A stretch of DNA of 64,000 nucleotides from Hybos culiciformis (GCA_964007475.1 OZ023273.1:114685812-114749811), one strand, 5' to 3'; shown: positions 12,901 to 24,900, counted from the stretch's first letter. Notes: generated from the letters alone by a model not told the origin. Translations and numbers: made by a program.

Positions 12901-14618
12901 ATAAAGTTCCAGAATTTATGAAAATACAACTAAATCGTGTTGCAGACCCCACACGACCAAAATCAAATGTTGTTTTATCCAAAAATATTAAGGATTTGGA
13001 GATCAATCCACCTAAAATGGAACGATCTAAAACAAATTTAAAAGAAGATACAAATAGAAACTCTAGTAGTGATAACGTTGAAAACTCAGATTCGAAGCCA
13101 CCGTTACCGCCCATTCCCTTGGAATACAAACGAAACAGTTTAGTAATAACAAACCAAGAAGGAAAAAGTCAGTGCAAAAAATCAGATGTTGAAAATAAAC
13201 AAGAAATATTTAGTGATCGAAGAAAGTCTGTTACCGATGAGAAATTAAAATACGAGAAAAAGATTGAGGAACTGATTAAACCTGAAATAACTAAATCAGA
13301 ACGTAAAAAATCTACTGATTCTTTAGACTCACGCAAACAATCCATTGAAGATGATACGGTAGTACTACGCCGAAGATCTGCAACATCAACCAATAAAGAT
13401 GATCCAACTCCCGAGCTAATGAAAGTTTTTGCAAGAAGATCACTTAAAGTCAAAGACGATGAACTGCAAACTTTTAGTGATGTTACAACAACAGAAAATA
13501 CCCAATATCTTAATCAAAAAAAATTTGGCGGTAATGTTGACAGTGATAAAGAAAATCAATCATCAAGTGAGGAGAAATTAAATAAGCTTTCTAAATCTGA
13601 AACTTCAATTCAAACTCAAAATAATATTAAACAGAAACAAACTCAATCGGTTGCCAATAAGCCTCAACACTTTATATATCAACCTAGTAAGTCTCATTCG
13701 ACCTCTTTGAATAATCAAAATCAAACTACATCTTTGACGAATAAACCACATTCTAAGTCCGCTTATTCAAGTGATGAACTCTTGCAGAAGTCGCGAAGTC
13801 CAATAACAGATCAACAACCAAAATCTCAATCACCAAAATTAAATACATCGTATTCTAATGAGGAATTGTTGCAAAATTCGAGAAACTCTTTGACAGATCA
13901 ATCAAATAAAACGACACAAATCAATTTACTTAAAATACAATCCGTCAATTTGAATGAACAGACAAAAAGACAACCAAATAAAATTCAAAATGTTACTAAT
14001 AGTAACCAGAATCAAACAAACAAGTCTCCATCTCCATTTTCAAGTGATGAACTTTTACATAAATCACGTAATTCTCTAAGTGACAGTTCTAACAAAACCC
14101 ATTTAATTAAAAGTCAAACTAATAAATCGCAATTAGAAACATCAAAAAATTTGAAAATACAACAACACCCATCACCATACGCAAGTGATGAACTTCTACA
14201 GAAAGCTAAGAGTCCTACAGCTGATATTCGTAATGGAAATGTAAATGGGAATGCAAGGAATAACAATAATATCAACAATAATTCTAGTAATTCTAAAAAT
14301 AGTATAAATTCTATTGCAAACAAACAACAATTTAATCGTTACAGTACTAATGTTGTGACATATAAAAGCACAACACCTGAAAGAACTAATAATTTTACTG
14401 GCGGAACTAATAAATTATACGCGGTTACAGAAAATTCAAATGGTAATTGCGAAGAAAATAATAATTTCTCTAATTTAATATCACAAAAAACAATGCGTCA
14501 TACTATTGGAGTTTCAGCGCAAAATACAGATCAAGTTGATGAACAAGATAATGAATTTAAAGGAATTTTTCAAAGAAGAGCAGAATGGGAAAAGCGTGCT
14601 AAGGAAGCATTAAAGTGA
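903..14618 (+). CDS. CRACD/KIAA1211-like protein (DUF4592 family), 3' part of gene
   Basis: Four coding exons are visible: 903-984, 10488-10922, 10990-11059 and 11305-14618 (stop TGA). Phases agree throughout and give about 1,300 residues. The 5' end lies upstream, because exon 903 enters with two bases of a codon missing. The first exon encodes SQSRDSVF, like the SHDSIF motif near the CRACD N-terminus. Exon 2 is Ser-rich and ends in SAAKHKMAVRP followed by basic residues and RHRRP. This closely matches the vertebrate CRACD segment (SAAKHKLAVKP...KKHRR), the conserved core of DUF4592. In vertebrates CRACD binds and inhibits actin capping protein, favouring F-actin; the same role here is inferred. 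The remainder is long, low in hydrophobic residues and probably disordered, with a proline motif VPPPILPKGRK. The family call rests on one strong block; other capping-protein-interacting (CPI) proteins such as CARMIL are less similar there. Confidence 0.72.
2270..2515. repeat. T-rich low-complexity tract
   Basis: About 245 bases of T runs broken by single A or AA, inside TIR element copy 1. On the minus strand it directly follows the tRNA-like segment, so it reads as a long A-rich tail downstream of that segment, as in a SINE. Confidence 0.8.
2515..2588 (-). repeat. tRNA-like (SINE-type) segment 1
   Basis: On the minus strand there is an A-box-like TAGCTCAGTGG (2571-2581) and a B-box GGTTCGAAGCC (2528-2538) at tRNA-like spacing. 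GCA sits near the anticodon position, as in tRNA-Cys. The acceptor stem does not pair, so it is a degenerate tRNA-derived sequence and not a functional tRNA gene. Confidence 0.6.
3757..4482. mobile_element. TIR element with tRNA-like core (copy 2)
   Basis: Imperfect inverted ends match around CCCAAATAC at the left (from about 3758) and GTATTTGGG at the right (to about 4480). The interior is AT-rich, with repeated AACTTAAGTTA motifs and a tRNA-like core. The stretch after the core (AAAATAGAAAATATAA-like) is similar to that in copy 1, so the two elements share an internal module despite different termini. Confidence 0.5.
4061..4140 (-). repeat. tRNA-like (SINE-type) segment 2
   Basis: On the minus strand there is an A-box-like TGGCTGAATGG (4118-4128) and a B-box GGTTCGAATCC (4075-4085), with GCA near the anticodon position. 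The outer stem pairs poorly, so a working tRNA is unlikely. Confidence 0.6.
5743..6035. repeat. Pair of related ~80-bp segments
   Basis: The segments at about 5743-5830 and 5954-6035 share the order CGGATTTTG, CGATTTT, GTTAGTAACGA and GGGGATGA. They look like remnants of a dispersed insect repeat. Sequence to about 6150 is of the same character, and no coding potential was recognised. Confidence 0.4.
11305..14618 (+). CDS. CRACD-like gene, 3.3-kb terminal coding exon
   Basis: The acceptor is TTTTTAG at 11298-11304. The exon completes a GAT codon begun at 11059 and runs 1,103 residues to TGA at 14616-14618. It is rich in Ser, Lys, Asn and Glu with no predicted membrane segment. Two related blocks occur, VPEFMKIQLNRV (from 12906) and TPELMKVFARRSLK (about 13405-13450). 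Four copies of a block of the form (Y/F)xS(D/N)E-LL-(Q/H) followed by K/N and R/K lie at about 13763, 13851, 14036 and 14178. The C-terminus FQRRAEWEKRAKEALK is basic and helical in character. An AATAAA at 14630-14635 is very close to the stop, so a later poly(A) signal is also possible. The antisense open frames over this exon are treated as chance frames. Confidence 0.75.
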
Positions 14619-17039
14619 AAATTCTTCATAATAAAAGATTTAATAATTTACTTTTGTGCTGCAATTATTTTATTAGCATAATTAATATAAAAAAATGTTA
14701 TGATGTTTATGATATTAACATATAAACATATATGAATATTGAGCATGTATGTGAAACAAACTAAATATTTATAACTTCCAATACATATAAGTTATGTCAC
14801 TTCCTCCAAAGATAGAGATCTTCAAAAGTAAAAATAATGAGATGCCAATTTAATAAATTGTTAAGAACAAAAATTTTTAATTTTTTTCTTCTAGAAAATA
14901 AAAACTATTTCCTTAGCACGTATACCATCAAAAAAAAAAAATTAAAATATAAACTATTTATATCTGGTATAATTCAGTCCGTGCCTCCCTGTTTTGAAGA
15001 AATTGTATTTATTTTATTTTTTTTAAACGTTTTTTCAGTGTTCGAAGCATGAGCACATATGTTTTTTTTTTTTTTCGATAATTGATAAATGCAGTCCGAA
15101 AAATTTCTGGTAGTAAAAATATATTAATTAGGTAATAGAAGAATACCTATAATAAAAAAAAACCTTCAAGAATTTAAGCCACATTTAAATCTTATTACTT
15201 AACAATTATACTTTATTTATTTCTCTTTATTGAATTTAATCCAGTATTTGAAAATTTAATACTTATATTGTATTTGTACAATTTTTATACACATTTCAAA
15301 GCTTAAGTTATTTATATTAATATTAAATACATTCTAATTAAGTATTATATGTTATAATTACAAGAAAAATATGAAAAACATTTTGGTATTTTTTTTAGTA
15401 TTATTTCATAAAAAAAATTTTTTATTCAAATAATTCATATTTAATCAGATTCAAATTTAATAAATTTTTTTTTATATATAACATTTGAAATAAATACGAT
15501 AAAATTTGAATATGGCTTAAATGTTCCAAAACTTTTATTTTCGAATTTAAGGTGCAAAATAATTATTTTTTTATTTTCACAATATTTTAGTTTGATTGAA
15601 TAGTAATAGTATATAGTACAGTAGATATCCACATCCTAATAATAATCGAAACCATAGATTAAAAAAAAAAAATAGGATATGCAAAAATAATATAGGAATC
15701 ATAAAAATTAGTCGTAATTTGTTGTTCTTATTTTGGAAAATTAATAATTAAATTATTAATTTTTTTTTTTATAAATATTTTACAAAAAAAAAAAAAATAA
15801 ATAAATACATTTACTAATCTAAATTTTTAATAATTTTTAAAAAAAATTATTTATGCTACAAAACTGTTTTACCATATTTTATAAATACATTATAATAATT
15901 AAAAAAATTTAAAATTAAAAGAAAAAAAAACTTTTTTATGCTTTATTTATAATTTATAAACTTTTATTAATTATACTATTTCTTTCTTAATATATATGTA
16001 TAATATATATAAAAAAAAACAATTTTCTTATGAAAATAATAAATTTAAAATATTTTTTGTATTATGTATGAACATTAAAAAAAAATAAAATAAAATTTAA
16101 AATTATAAACAATATTTTTGTTAAATTTTAGAAAATTTACAAAATTTTAAATTTACACAGCAAATGAAAATCCTTAAATATTTAACCAAATTCAAATACA
16201 AAAAAAATGATAGATAAATAGATATTAACATAAAAAACATAGAAACATTATATAATTGTTGTTTGTAAAAATTTCATTGCTTGTTTATGTATATGTAAAA
16301 CAGATATTTAAAAAAAAAATTAATAAAATCATAAAAAAATAATAATAAAAGGACATTATTGTAAAATTAGTAATACTGTAATACGAACAGAATAAAAAGT
16401 TTAACCTAATTAATTTGTTTTTAATTAATTTGAGATATTAATTAAAGACTGAAATTGTTCAACTTTTCCAGCATACATTAATACTATTTCATCCAGCCTA
16501 AAATGAAGTAAAGTCATTTTGGACTAGAATTTGATTGAATACAAGTTTGGAATTTTCAAAATTACTTAAAAAATAAAAAAACTTATGTTGTTCTCAGTTT
16601 GAAATAATAAAAGTATCTTTATTTTAATATATATTTTCAATTAAGAAAAAAAAATATTTTCAATTAATCATAACAAAACTCAACTGTTTGTTTGTAATCG
16701 ACATCAATGCCTCTAATATACCTAGCCAGGAAGATAAAAAAAAGAGAGAATTTGTACCTTTTTATATTATATTTGTTTTTATATTATTATATGAAAAATT
16801 TGTATTTTCGAACGATCTTATCTGTTCGAGGACCTAAAAAATGATGCATTTACTATGAGAAGTTTGGAGAAATGTTATTATTGTGTATTTTTGGTTTGAC
16901 AGTAAGAAATTAAACGATTCAATCATTTATCTGAAATAATTAACACTAAAAACTAATTATTTTTTTTTAATTGAATTTTACTATATTTTACAAAATTAAA
17001 ATTAATCCACTTTTTTATTTATTAATTTTTTTTTTAGGT

Positions 17040-17264
17040 TTAAAATAATACTTTTTTGCCATAGCAACGAAATAAACAATAACAATACAAATGTTTTGAC
17101 AATCTACGGCGTAAATACAGGGAAAGTTAAAATATTTGAACTTTTACGTGCGTAAGCTACGTTTTACGTCGTTGCTTATAACATCTCTCATACATTTTCA
17201 TACAATTTGATTCTTTACGTGCGTACACGCGCGTGAATTACGTTGACCATATCTCTAGTATTAG
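17040..17264. mobile_element. Partial copy of CG-rich TIR element (same family as 35617-36186)
   Basis: It matches the right part of the 570-bp element at 35617-36186 over CTACGTTTTACGTCGTTGC, CATACATTTTCATACAATTTG and the terminal ACACGCGCGTGAATTACGT. The left end is missing, so this copy is truncated. Confidence 0.65.
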
Positions 17265-17364
17265 GTTTCGATAGAGTCGAAAGTTTTACGAAGTTTGATT
17301 TTGAAAAACTTCGTGAAAAAAAATGAGTTTCCAGGCTAAATATATAGAGCCCAGGGTTGCCGAA

Positions 17365-17735
17365 ATGAGGGTAATTACCCAGAATGTGGGTATTTCAGAC
17401 CATCCTTGGGTATTTTTTGGGTATTTAATTTTTTGCGTATTTTTGGGTATTCCATCCATTCCACTATATATGTACTCAGGATATGAAATAACATACATTT
17501 TTTATTGTCGAGCTTTAAAAATTTATAATATTTTTCTTTCCTTCTTTCTTCGAATTTGACAGGCCTTGTAAATGATACCCTTCGGAAAGGTATAAAAATA
17601 ACATATGGCAATTCCGTTCTATTTCTTCCGCATTCTACGTTACCAGTACTTCCGTTTTTTGATCTGCTTATTCAAGAAATATTAAGTTTCGTTGAAAATC
17701 AAATTTTTGGGTATTTTACCCCAAATTTGGGTATT
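17365..17735. repeat. Dispersed GGGTATT motif cluster
   Basis: GGGTATT recurs at about 17389, 17408, 17418, 17443, 17708 and 17726, with a related GGGTAATTACCC at 17369. The spacing is irregular. Origin and function are unknown. Confidence 0.45.
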
Positions 17736-18033
17736 TTCAGATTTTTTTTGGGGAATTCAATGACTTCCATTCGGCATTCCATGACATCTATCTAACTTTT
17801 TCCTTGAGAAAATATGAGTATAGAAATTAAAAAAAATTAAAGGTAGTATTGACTTGATATAATTATAGACTACCTATCCATTCGTGATTTCTTTATAATG
17901 TTTGACAAAAATTATGTTGTATAAGAATGAAGGTCATGCCGGTGAAATTCTTTTTTAGTAGGTATCTTTTTTTGAAATAAAACATACTTAATATTTCTTT
18001 TTAACAAATCTAATAATTATACCTACAAAAGAG

Positions 18034-18228
18034 TAATTTTAATATACCTTTAACTTTGCAGAACGAGAACATCCGAAGGGTCTACGACGTCTATTTCCGA
18101 AGGTGTGGGCAAAGTTAAGTCGACGGAAGACCGTCCACGAACGGTATGTAGAAATATCATAATTAACAGACCTTTGGTTTGTGAATTGGCGATTCGGATG
18201 TTCTGCAAAGTTAAGGTATTAAAATTAC
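18034..18228. mobile_element. 195-bp TIR element (MITE)
   Basis: The two ends are inverted copies of about 38 bases: TAATTTTAATATACC then TTAACTTTGCAGAAC at the left, and GTTCTGCAAAGTTAA then GGTATTAAAATTA at the right. The centre has several CG dinucleotides, unusual in this region. There is no coding sequence. Confidence 0.65.
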
Positions 18229-20642
18229 GCTTATTTTGGTTTATAAATTATTCAAATCGAAAATTTTTTATTTTTATTTGTTTTTTAGCACGAATCTTTG
18301 GTAAATGATATGAATTCAAGTTTTTGGTGAAATAAAACAAATTAATTAACTTCTGACTCAGCGAATCGGATTAAATTTTTGTTTAATAATTCACACCCTC
18401 GATCTTTTTACTCTTATACATATACACCTACAAATTTGCATCACTCTGTTCGAAACCTTGGTCACAATCGGAATTATAATTTTTTCCCTTTAATCTACAT
18501 TTCAATCCGTCTAAATCATGCAATAACCTGGCTTATTGAAATTAATAAAGAAAATTATAAAAGAAAATGTTGTTCAGAATTATCCAGAAACTAGTATGAT
18601 AAACTTACAATAAAATAATTTCAGTGCAGACTGAGCATTTACATTTCATACATAATACATATACATACATAATTCAAAAAACTTTGTCGATTTAGTAAAG
18701 TTCATAAAATTATATTTTTCTCTCGTTTTTTTTTGTTTCATTTGAACGATTTTCACTACCACTTGAAGAATTCATTATTTCATGGAAGTAAATGGAGCAA
18801 AGGGAAAACAACACCGGCATTTTTATTATATCTCTATAAATTCAAGAGCAAAATTTATTTTAAATTCAGTCAACAGAATAAATTTAACGTTGTTAGTTCG
18901 TTGATTTTTTTTCGGTTTAAAGTAAATTCAAGTGTATTTTTATCAAAACCTGTAAGTATATAATAATTAACGCATACTTATTTATATGTACATTTGCGTT
19001 TACTAAATTCATCACATAAAATAGTAGTGACTATCAGCAGAAAAAAAAGCATATTATGTTGTGATTCATTGGTTTGTAAAGCAAAAGGCGTGAAAAATTT
19101 CCCGAGCCTTCTTACATTTTCATGGGGTAGTTCCAACGTCATGGCATGTCTGAATCATGACATGAATCATAACATCTTGTCTATCAGGGTACCAGATACT
19201 AGTACTTGTTAATATGTGTTTCATTATTGGTTCCATTCAAAACAGAACAAAAAAAATTATGTGAAAAAATATTAAAATGTTGAAAATTAAAAAAAAAGTA
19301 CCTATACCTATAGTTGAACAGAAAAAATTTTATTAAATTATTAAAACTGCAATTAAAATTAGGAATTAGAATTATATTTTTTAATCTCAGGGTCAAATAT
19401 GAATAATAATCATTAATTCGTTGCGTCATAATAAAATTTCAATCATTAAAATGAAATTAATAAAAAAAAATTCATATTTACTTATTGTTTGTCATGTTGA
19501 ACCGATTTTTGAATATATATTTATATCTTATAAATAAAATTGAACCTAACCTACCTTTTCAAATATAAATAAAAAGATTTGTATTACTGATAATTCCAAT
19601 ATAATATTTATGAATAAATAACATCTATGCAATTGAATTTTCTGTGATAAAAAAAAAATTCTCTTTCTTTAAGATTTAATTTCTTTTTACCGATGTTTTT
19701 ATTGCATTGATAAAAAATGTTTTTCTATGATCTACCGCTACCGCGTACGAACAATTTTTTATTGCCCTCAAAGTAGTTCTTTAATTTGAAAATAGCTCGT
19801 GCAAGGCTTTACATTTAAGCTAGGCAGCTTATTTTCTGAGATTATAAAATGCTAGTGTACGGCACATGCAAGCTAAGAACAATCTCGGCATTTATAGAAA
19901 TAATCTACAGTAGTCTATACATAGTTTGTTGCTTGAGATAAATTTTTACTTTTAATTTATTGAGTACTATTTATTGAGTACTAAAATATTGATTTGAACT
20001 ATGCACTACAATATAATGTAAAAAGTATATGGAATTATTAAATTATTAAAATTAATTAACCATACATACATCCTACCTACATTTTGAAAAAAGACCTTGG
20101 CAAATTATTGTTACTAAAATTCTTTTCAACCTTGTAAACTTATAGATATTGTTTAATAATAGCTAAATATTTTGTTATTAAGTAATCTTAGATATTATTT
20201 AATAGCAGTAATAAGAGAAATAACAATTATTATAATCATAATGTTTGAAAGCATTGTTTGTATCATTTTATCAGAAATACCACGAATTCAAATTTTAGAT
20301 TGTTAATTTAAAAAAAAAATTGTATTCGCAACTTAATGTATCCAGCAAAAGCAACATTACAAGCATAAAATCTTAACATAAGTCCAAATATTTTGGAAAA
20401 ACCTTAATTTATTTTTAGAAACTGAACATTCAGAGGGGTATGAGTAATTATTAAATTATTCAATGTTTATTTGATTCTATATTTTTTCACTTATTCACCA
20501 TGAAATGATTTAACTTTTTGTAATGTTGAACTGTATATGTATTGTTTGTATGTGCTAAGAACATATTATAACCTGTTTTACTTTTATATTAAATGTATTA
20601 TTAAATCATTAAAAGAAAAAATATCGAAAACAAAATTGGGAT

Positions 20643-20693
20643 ACGATAAAGTGTCCATACGATAAACTGCTCACGATAAACTGCATACGATAA
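20643..20693 (+). promoter_or_regulatory. Cluster of four ACGATAA (GATA-like) motifs, unit 1
   Basis: ACGATAA occurs at 20643, 20659, 20673 and 20687, with spacings of 16, 14 and 14 bases, about 0.95 kb upstream of the GST start codon. CGATAA can be bound by GATA factors in insects, so a regulatory role is possible but not shown. A decayed short tandem repeat is the alternative. Confidence 0.3.
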
Positions 20694-21637
20694 AAAGTCC
20701 GTAAACCAGATTACATAACGTTAATCGTACAAACAAAAATTAAATAAAAAATACAGCTACATTTAATTATATATATAGAATTATACTTATCTTTATAATA
20801 ATGTATAGGTACTGTACGTTCATTATTTTAATATTTTTTTGTATAATGGGTAGATAAATTTTGTTTTATTGACTCTTGTGGTACCTATTTTATTTGGAAA
20901 TATTAGTATCCGTTTATTATTTGACCAAGCACAGTCGATACTATAATTTAATTCCACAGAAATTGTTTGTACTTTTTAACAACAAGTTCGGTACAAAAAG
21001 TTTCCTTTTTAGTTTAAGTTCAAACTTGTTTTATGTATAGTTAGAATTATTCAGTGAATAATTTCAAGCAGTATATTTGTATTTTAACACGTATTTTAAT
21101 TGTAAAAGCACTGTATTTGTATTTTAATTTTAATGTTGTGTGCACCTCAAAGAAGTGTATTAGTTTTGCTGAATGAATTAAATACCATTGAGAAATAACT
21201 CCAAATATAGTTTTAAAAAAATTTATTGATTTACGGACGATTAACGGAGTATTAAGATACAAAAAATTATCATCCGAATCAAAAATTAATTTTTAACATC
21301 TGGAATGAGTTATTTAACTAAAATTGATAAAAGTTTTAATCAAATTTTATTGTTTAACTTATTTTCTACGCCTATTTCTACTGTACATGAACATGGACTG
21401 TGTACATATCAATGATTTTCAATGAAACTTTTATCTACACTTAGAATAAAGAATTCAAGCTAGGAGCAAAAATTTTACAACAAATTTTAGAAATCTAAAC
21501 AATTTTACGAAAATTTTTTTTTGAATTATTAAAATGGATAGATGTAATACCTATTAAGTACATACTTACGATTTCCTTTATTTAATTTTCTTTTTAGCAT
21601 CGCTAGCATCAGATTCTACAAATAACAAAAAGAAGAA

Positions 21638-23003
21638 ATGGATTTTTATTACATTCCCGGATCAGGACCATGCCGTTCAGTTTTAATGACTGCCAAAGCT
21701 GTCGGCGTCGAATTGAATTTGAAATTAACTGATTTAATGAAAGGTGAACACTTAAAACCAGAATTCATTAAGGTAAATTAAAAAAAAACTAATTTTTTTA
21801 AAATAAATTTTAATATTTTATTCCCAAATCACATCCCAAGAATATTTTTTAAAATAAATAAAATTTAAATTCTTTTTTTTATGCGAACTTATCAGTAAGG
21901 TTCTCACAAAAATTCCAAATACCATTTTTGCATAAAATTATTTGCTACACATAAAAAAGCCGTTTTAGATTATTTTAATGTTTAATTTAGAAAAAAAATG
22001 TCATTCACAACCTCAGGAGTGTTTAAAACTTTTTAGAATCGGTTAATGCTATGGGCTCGAAATCTCTTCAAAACCATTTTGTGACACAAAAAAATGGTTT
22101 TGAAGAGATTTCGAGCATTTAGCCTGAACCGATTCTAAAAAGTTTTATACCCTTTTAAAGTATCAAACAGTTCGGAGGTTGTGAATGAAATGTTTTTTTT
22201 TTTTTTTAAATTAAACTTTAAAATAATCTAAAACTGCTTTTCAAAAAAATTTAGGACAAAAAATCAAAACTGGTACCAAGTCCCCTTAACAAAACAAATG
22301 ATCGGTGTTTCAGTAATCATGAGAACCATTTTTATTTTAAATAATAATAATGCCATAAAATTACAAAATAATGGTATATCGAAATTCGACAAATTTAAAA
22401 CTAATGCATGTATACCTACATACAAACACATATATTAGGTTACTTAACAGAAAACGTATTATTAATATATTATATAATTTGTGGTAAAAATAACATATTT
22501 TTGCCTTTCAGATTAACCCACAACATTGTGTACCAACATTAGTTGATAATGGTTTTGCACTTTGGGAATCTCGTGCTATTCTCATCTATTTGGTAGAAAA
22601 GTATGGTAAAAATGATTCTTTATATCCAAAAGACCCAAAAAAACGTGCTATCGTAAACCAAAAATTATTTTTCGATATGGGAACATTATATCAACGCTTT
22701 GCTGATTATTACTATCCCCAATTGTTTGCTAAACAACCAGCTAATCCAGATAATTTTAAAAAAATGGAAGACGGCGTTGGCTTTTTAGATAAATTTTTGG
22801 AGGGACAAACCTATGCCGCTGGTGACAACTTAACAATAGCCGATTTGGCTTTATTGGCAACAGTATCCACATACGAAGTTGCTAAATTTGATCTCACTAA
22901 GTATCCAAATGTTATTAAATGGTATAATCATTGCAAAACTGTTGCACCAGGTTGGGAACTTAATAAAGATGGACTAGAACATTTCAAGAGATTTTTCGAA
23001 TAA
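21638..23003 (+). CDS. Delta-class glutathione S-transferase, intact copy
   Basis: Two coding exons, 21638-21772 and 22512-23003, joined in phase 0, encode 208 residues. Delta GSTs conjugate glutathione to electrophiles in the cytosol, and in insects they act in detoxification and insecticide resistance. The N-terminal thioredoxin-like domain has [11 protein letters not shown] with the expected catalytic Ser9, then a VPTL turn (Pro53, normally cis) and ESRAI (residues 64-68), which contacts glutathione. The C-terminal helical domain includes [15 protein letters not shown]. Length is normal for the class. The ATG at 21638 gives MDFYY, the usual start, and an acceptor (CTTTTTAG) just upstream suggests a 5' UTR intron. 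A foldback element lies in the coding intron. AATAAA is at 23099-23104. It is the last gene of duplication unit 1. Confidence 0.95.
21958..22285. mobile_element. Foldback element copy in GST intron (unit 1)
   Basis: Long inverted arms meet near 22084; the sequence around AAAACCATTTTGTGACAC folds back on AATGGTTTTGAAGAG. It ends in GGTACCAAGTCCCC followed by TTAA (22286-22289). The left terminus is lost. It belongs to the same family as 31811-32197. Confidence 0.75.
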
Positions 23004-23098
23004 GTTCAAATTATACCATTTTTCAAAATACCTTAATTCATAAATATTTAAATTGCTGTTGCAGTTTTTATTTTAATCCTTTATAATTAAAAGTGTGT

Positions 23099-23104
23099 AA
23101 TAAA
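23099..23104 (+). terminator. Poly(A) signal of intact GST
   Basis: AATAAA lies 96 bases after the stop codon. The same hexamer is at 33789-33794 after the second copy. Confidence 0.6.
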
Positions 23105-24371
23105 AGATATTTTTATTTTTCTTTACAAGAATTATCAAATCTTTATTTACATGGTGAAATTTAAAAAATTTTAGTATTTAGATATGTTCTTATTTTAATT
23201 TATGTTTTTATCTCAGGGTCAAATATGAATAATAATCATTAATTCGTTGCGTCATAATAAAATTTCAATCATTAAAATGAAATTAATAAAAAAAAATCCA
23301 TATTTACTATTTACGTATTGTTTGTCATGTTGAACCGATTTTTGAATATATATTTATATCTTATGAATAAAATTGAACCTACTCTACCTTTTCTTTGTAT
23401 TACTGATAATTCCAATATAATATTTATGAATAAATAACATCTATGCAATTGAATTTTCAGTGATAAAAAAAAAAATTCTCTTTCTTTAAGATTTAATTTC
23501 TTTTTACCGATGTTTTTATTGCATTGATAAAAAATGTTTTTCTAAGACCTACCGCTACCGCGCACGAACAATTTTTTATCGCCCTCAAATTAGTTCTTTA
23601 ATTTAAAAATAGCTCGTGCAAGGGTTTACATTTAAGCTAGGCAGCTTATTTTCTGAGATTAAAAAATGCTAGTGTACGGCACATGCAAGCTAAGAACAAT
23701 CTAGGCATTTATAGAAATAATCTACATTAGTCTACACATAGTTTGTTGCTTGAGATAAATTTTTACTTTTAATTTATTGAGTACTTATATGTACTAAAAT
23801 ATTGATTTGAATTGTGCACTACAATATAATGTAAAAAATATATGGAATTACTAAATAATTAAAATTAATTAACCATACATACATCCTACCTACACTTTAA
23901 AAAAAGAACTTGGCAAATTATTGTTACTAAAATTCTTTTCAACCTTGTAAACTTATAGATATTGTTATGGTCACAAATAATAGCTAATTTATTAAGTAAT
24001 TTTAGATATTATTTAATAGCAGTAATAAGTATAACAATTATCATAATCATAATGTTTGAAAGCATTGTTTCTATCATTTTATCAGAAATACCACGAATTC
24101 AAATTTTAGAGTGTTAATTTAAAAAAAAATTGTATTCGCAACTTAATGTATCTCCAGCAAAAGCAACATTACAAACATAAAATCTTAACATAAGTCCAAA
24201 TATTTTGGAAAAACCTTAATTTATTTTTAGAATCTGAATGAAATTAACATTCTATTGAATTCAGAAAGGTATGAGTAATTATTAAATTATTCAATGTTTA
24301 TTTGATTCTAATATATTTTCACTTATACACCATATTTAACTTTTTGTAATTTGAATTGTATTGTTTGTATG

Positions 24372-24571
24372 TGTCTAAGAACATATTATTATTATTATTA
24401 TTATGCCATTAGATTAATCGCTGGACTACCTTGCGGCATTACTTCGCTCCTAATCTGGCCTCTCCTATCTCTCTTCATTTCTTTCTTTAACCTTCTACGT
24501 TGTTAAAGTGGACTTGTTTAATTTTTAGCACGTTCCTGAAGAACCGATATAATATGTCTAAGAACATATTA
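24372..24571 (-). mobile_element. 5'-truncated LINE tail with TAA-type repeat and target duplication
   Basis: About 166 bases absent from unit 1 are flanked by a 17-bp duplication, TGTCTAAGAACATATTA (24372-24388 and 24555-24571). Read on the minus strand, the insert ends in an (ATA)n tail. Microsatellite tails and long target duplications are typical of target-primed LINE insertion. No reading frame remains. Confidence 0.6.
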
Positions 24572-24655
24572 TAACCTGTCTTACTTTTATATTAAATGTA
24601 TTATTAAATCATTAAAAGAAAAAATTTCGAAAACAAAATTGGGATACGATAAAGT

Positions 24656-24879
24656 TGTTTATTTTCGTCTTATGTCAATAAATTTACTTTTCTTATTAAC
24701 CAATAAAACGCTTCGATGTAGTTAACTGTTTTTAGTTCTTTCTTTATTGAATTCTCTCTGCATAATAATAACGAATATTAATTCAAAATCTTAACAAAAA
24801 TTACATGAACGAAAAAATATAAATGTATTGGTAACTTATAAAATAATAAAATAATCATAGCTTCATTGAAAATGCAACA
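24656..24879 (-). repeat. 3' LTR of BEL/Pao element
   Basis: A 224-bp direct repeat matching 30513-30736 base for base as far as I can read. On the plus strand it starts TGTTTATTTTCG and ends AAAATGCAACA. The purine-leaning GGCCTGGAGAA just before it on the minus strand (24880-24890) could serve as the polypurine tract. Confidence 0.95.
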
Positions 24880-24900
24880 TTCTCCAGGCCTTAAAGCGTA

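Larger units (their letters stand above)
14619..19383. other. Intergenic region between CRACD-like gene and GST duplication
   Basis: AT-rich sequence with many A and T homopolymers. It contains a partial copy of the CG-containing TIR family (about 17040-17264), a cluster of GGGTATT motifs (17365-17735) and a short TIR element (18034-18228). No convincing exon was found. Confidence 0.6.
19384..23209 (+). repeat. Tandem duplication unit 1 (carries intact GST)
   Basis: Starts at ATCTCAGGGTCAAATATG, which recurs at 23210. The two units align along their length apart from transposon insertions and small indels, including the region upstream of the GST, both GST exons and the 3' UTR. The unit is about 3.8 kb and the units are directly adjacent. 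Confidence 0.85.

Noticed and set aside
12566..13129. 187-codon open frame on the minus strand over the CRACD-like exon
   Set aside because: It is antisense to a well-supported coding exon, has no domain, and such frames arise from biased codon use. The same applies to 11600-12547, 13169-13453 and 14114-14323.
17286..17795. Overlapping open frames on both strands
   Set aside because: They fall in a GGGTATT-rich repeat, overlap each other in several frames and resemble no family.
20643..20693. CRISPR-like spaced repeat
   Set aside because: The 7-bp motif with irregular 7-9-bp gaps in an insect genome is far too short; it is better described as a motif cluster.
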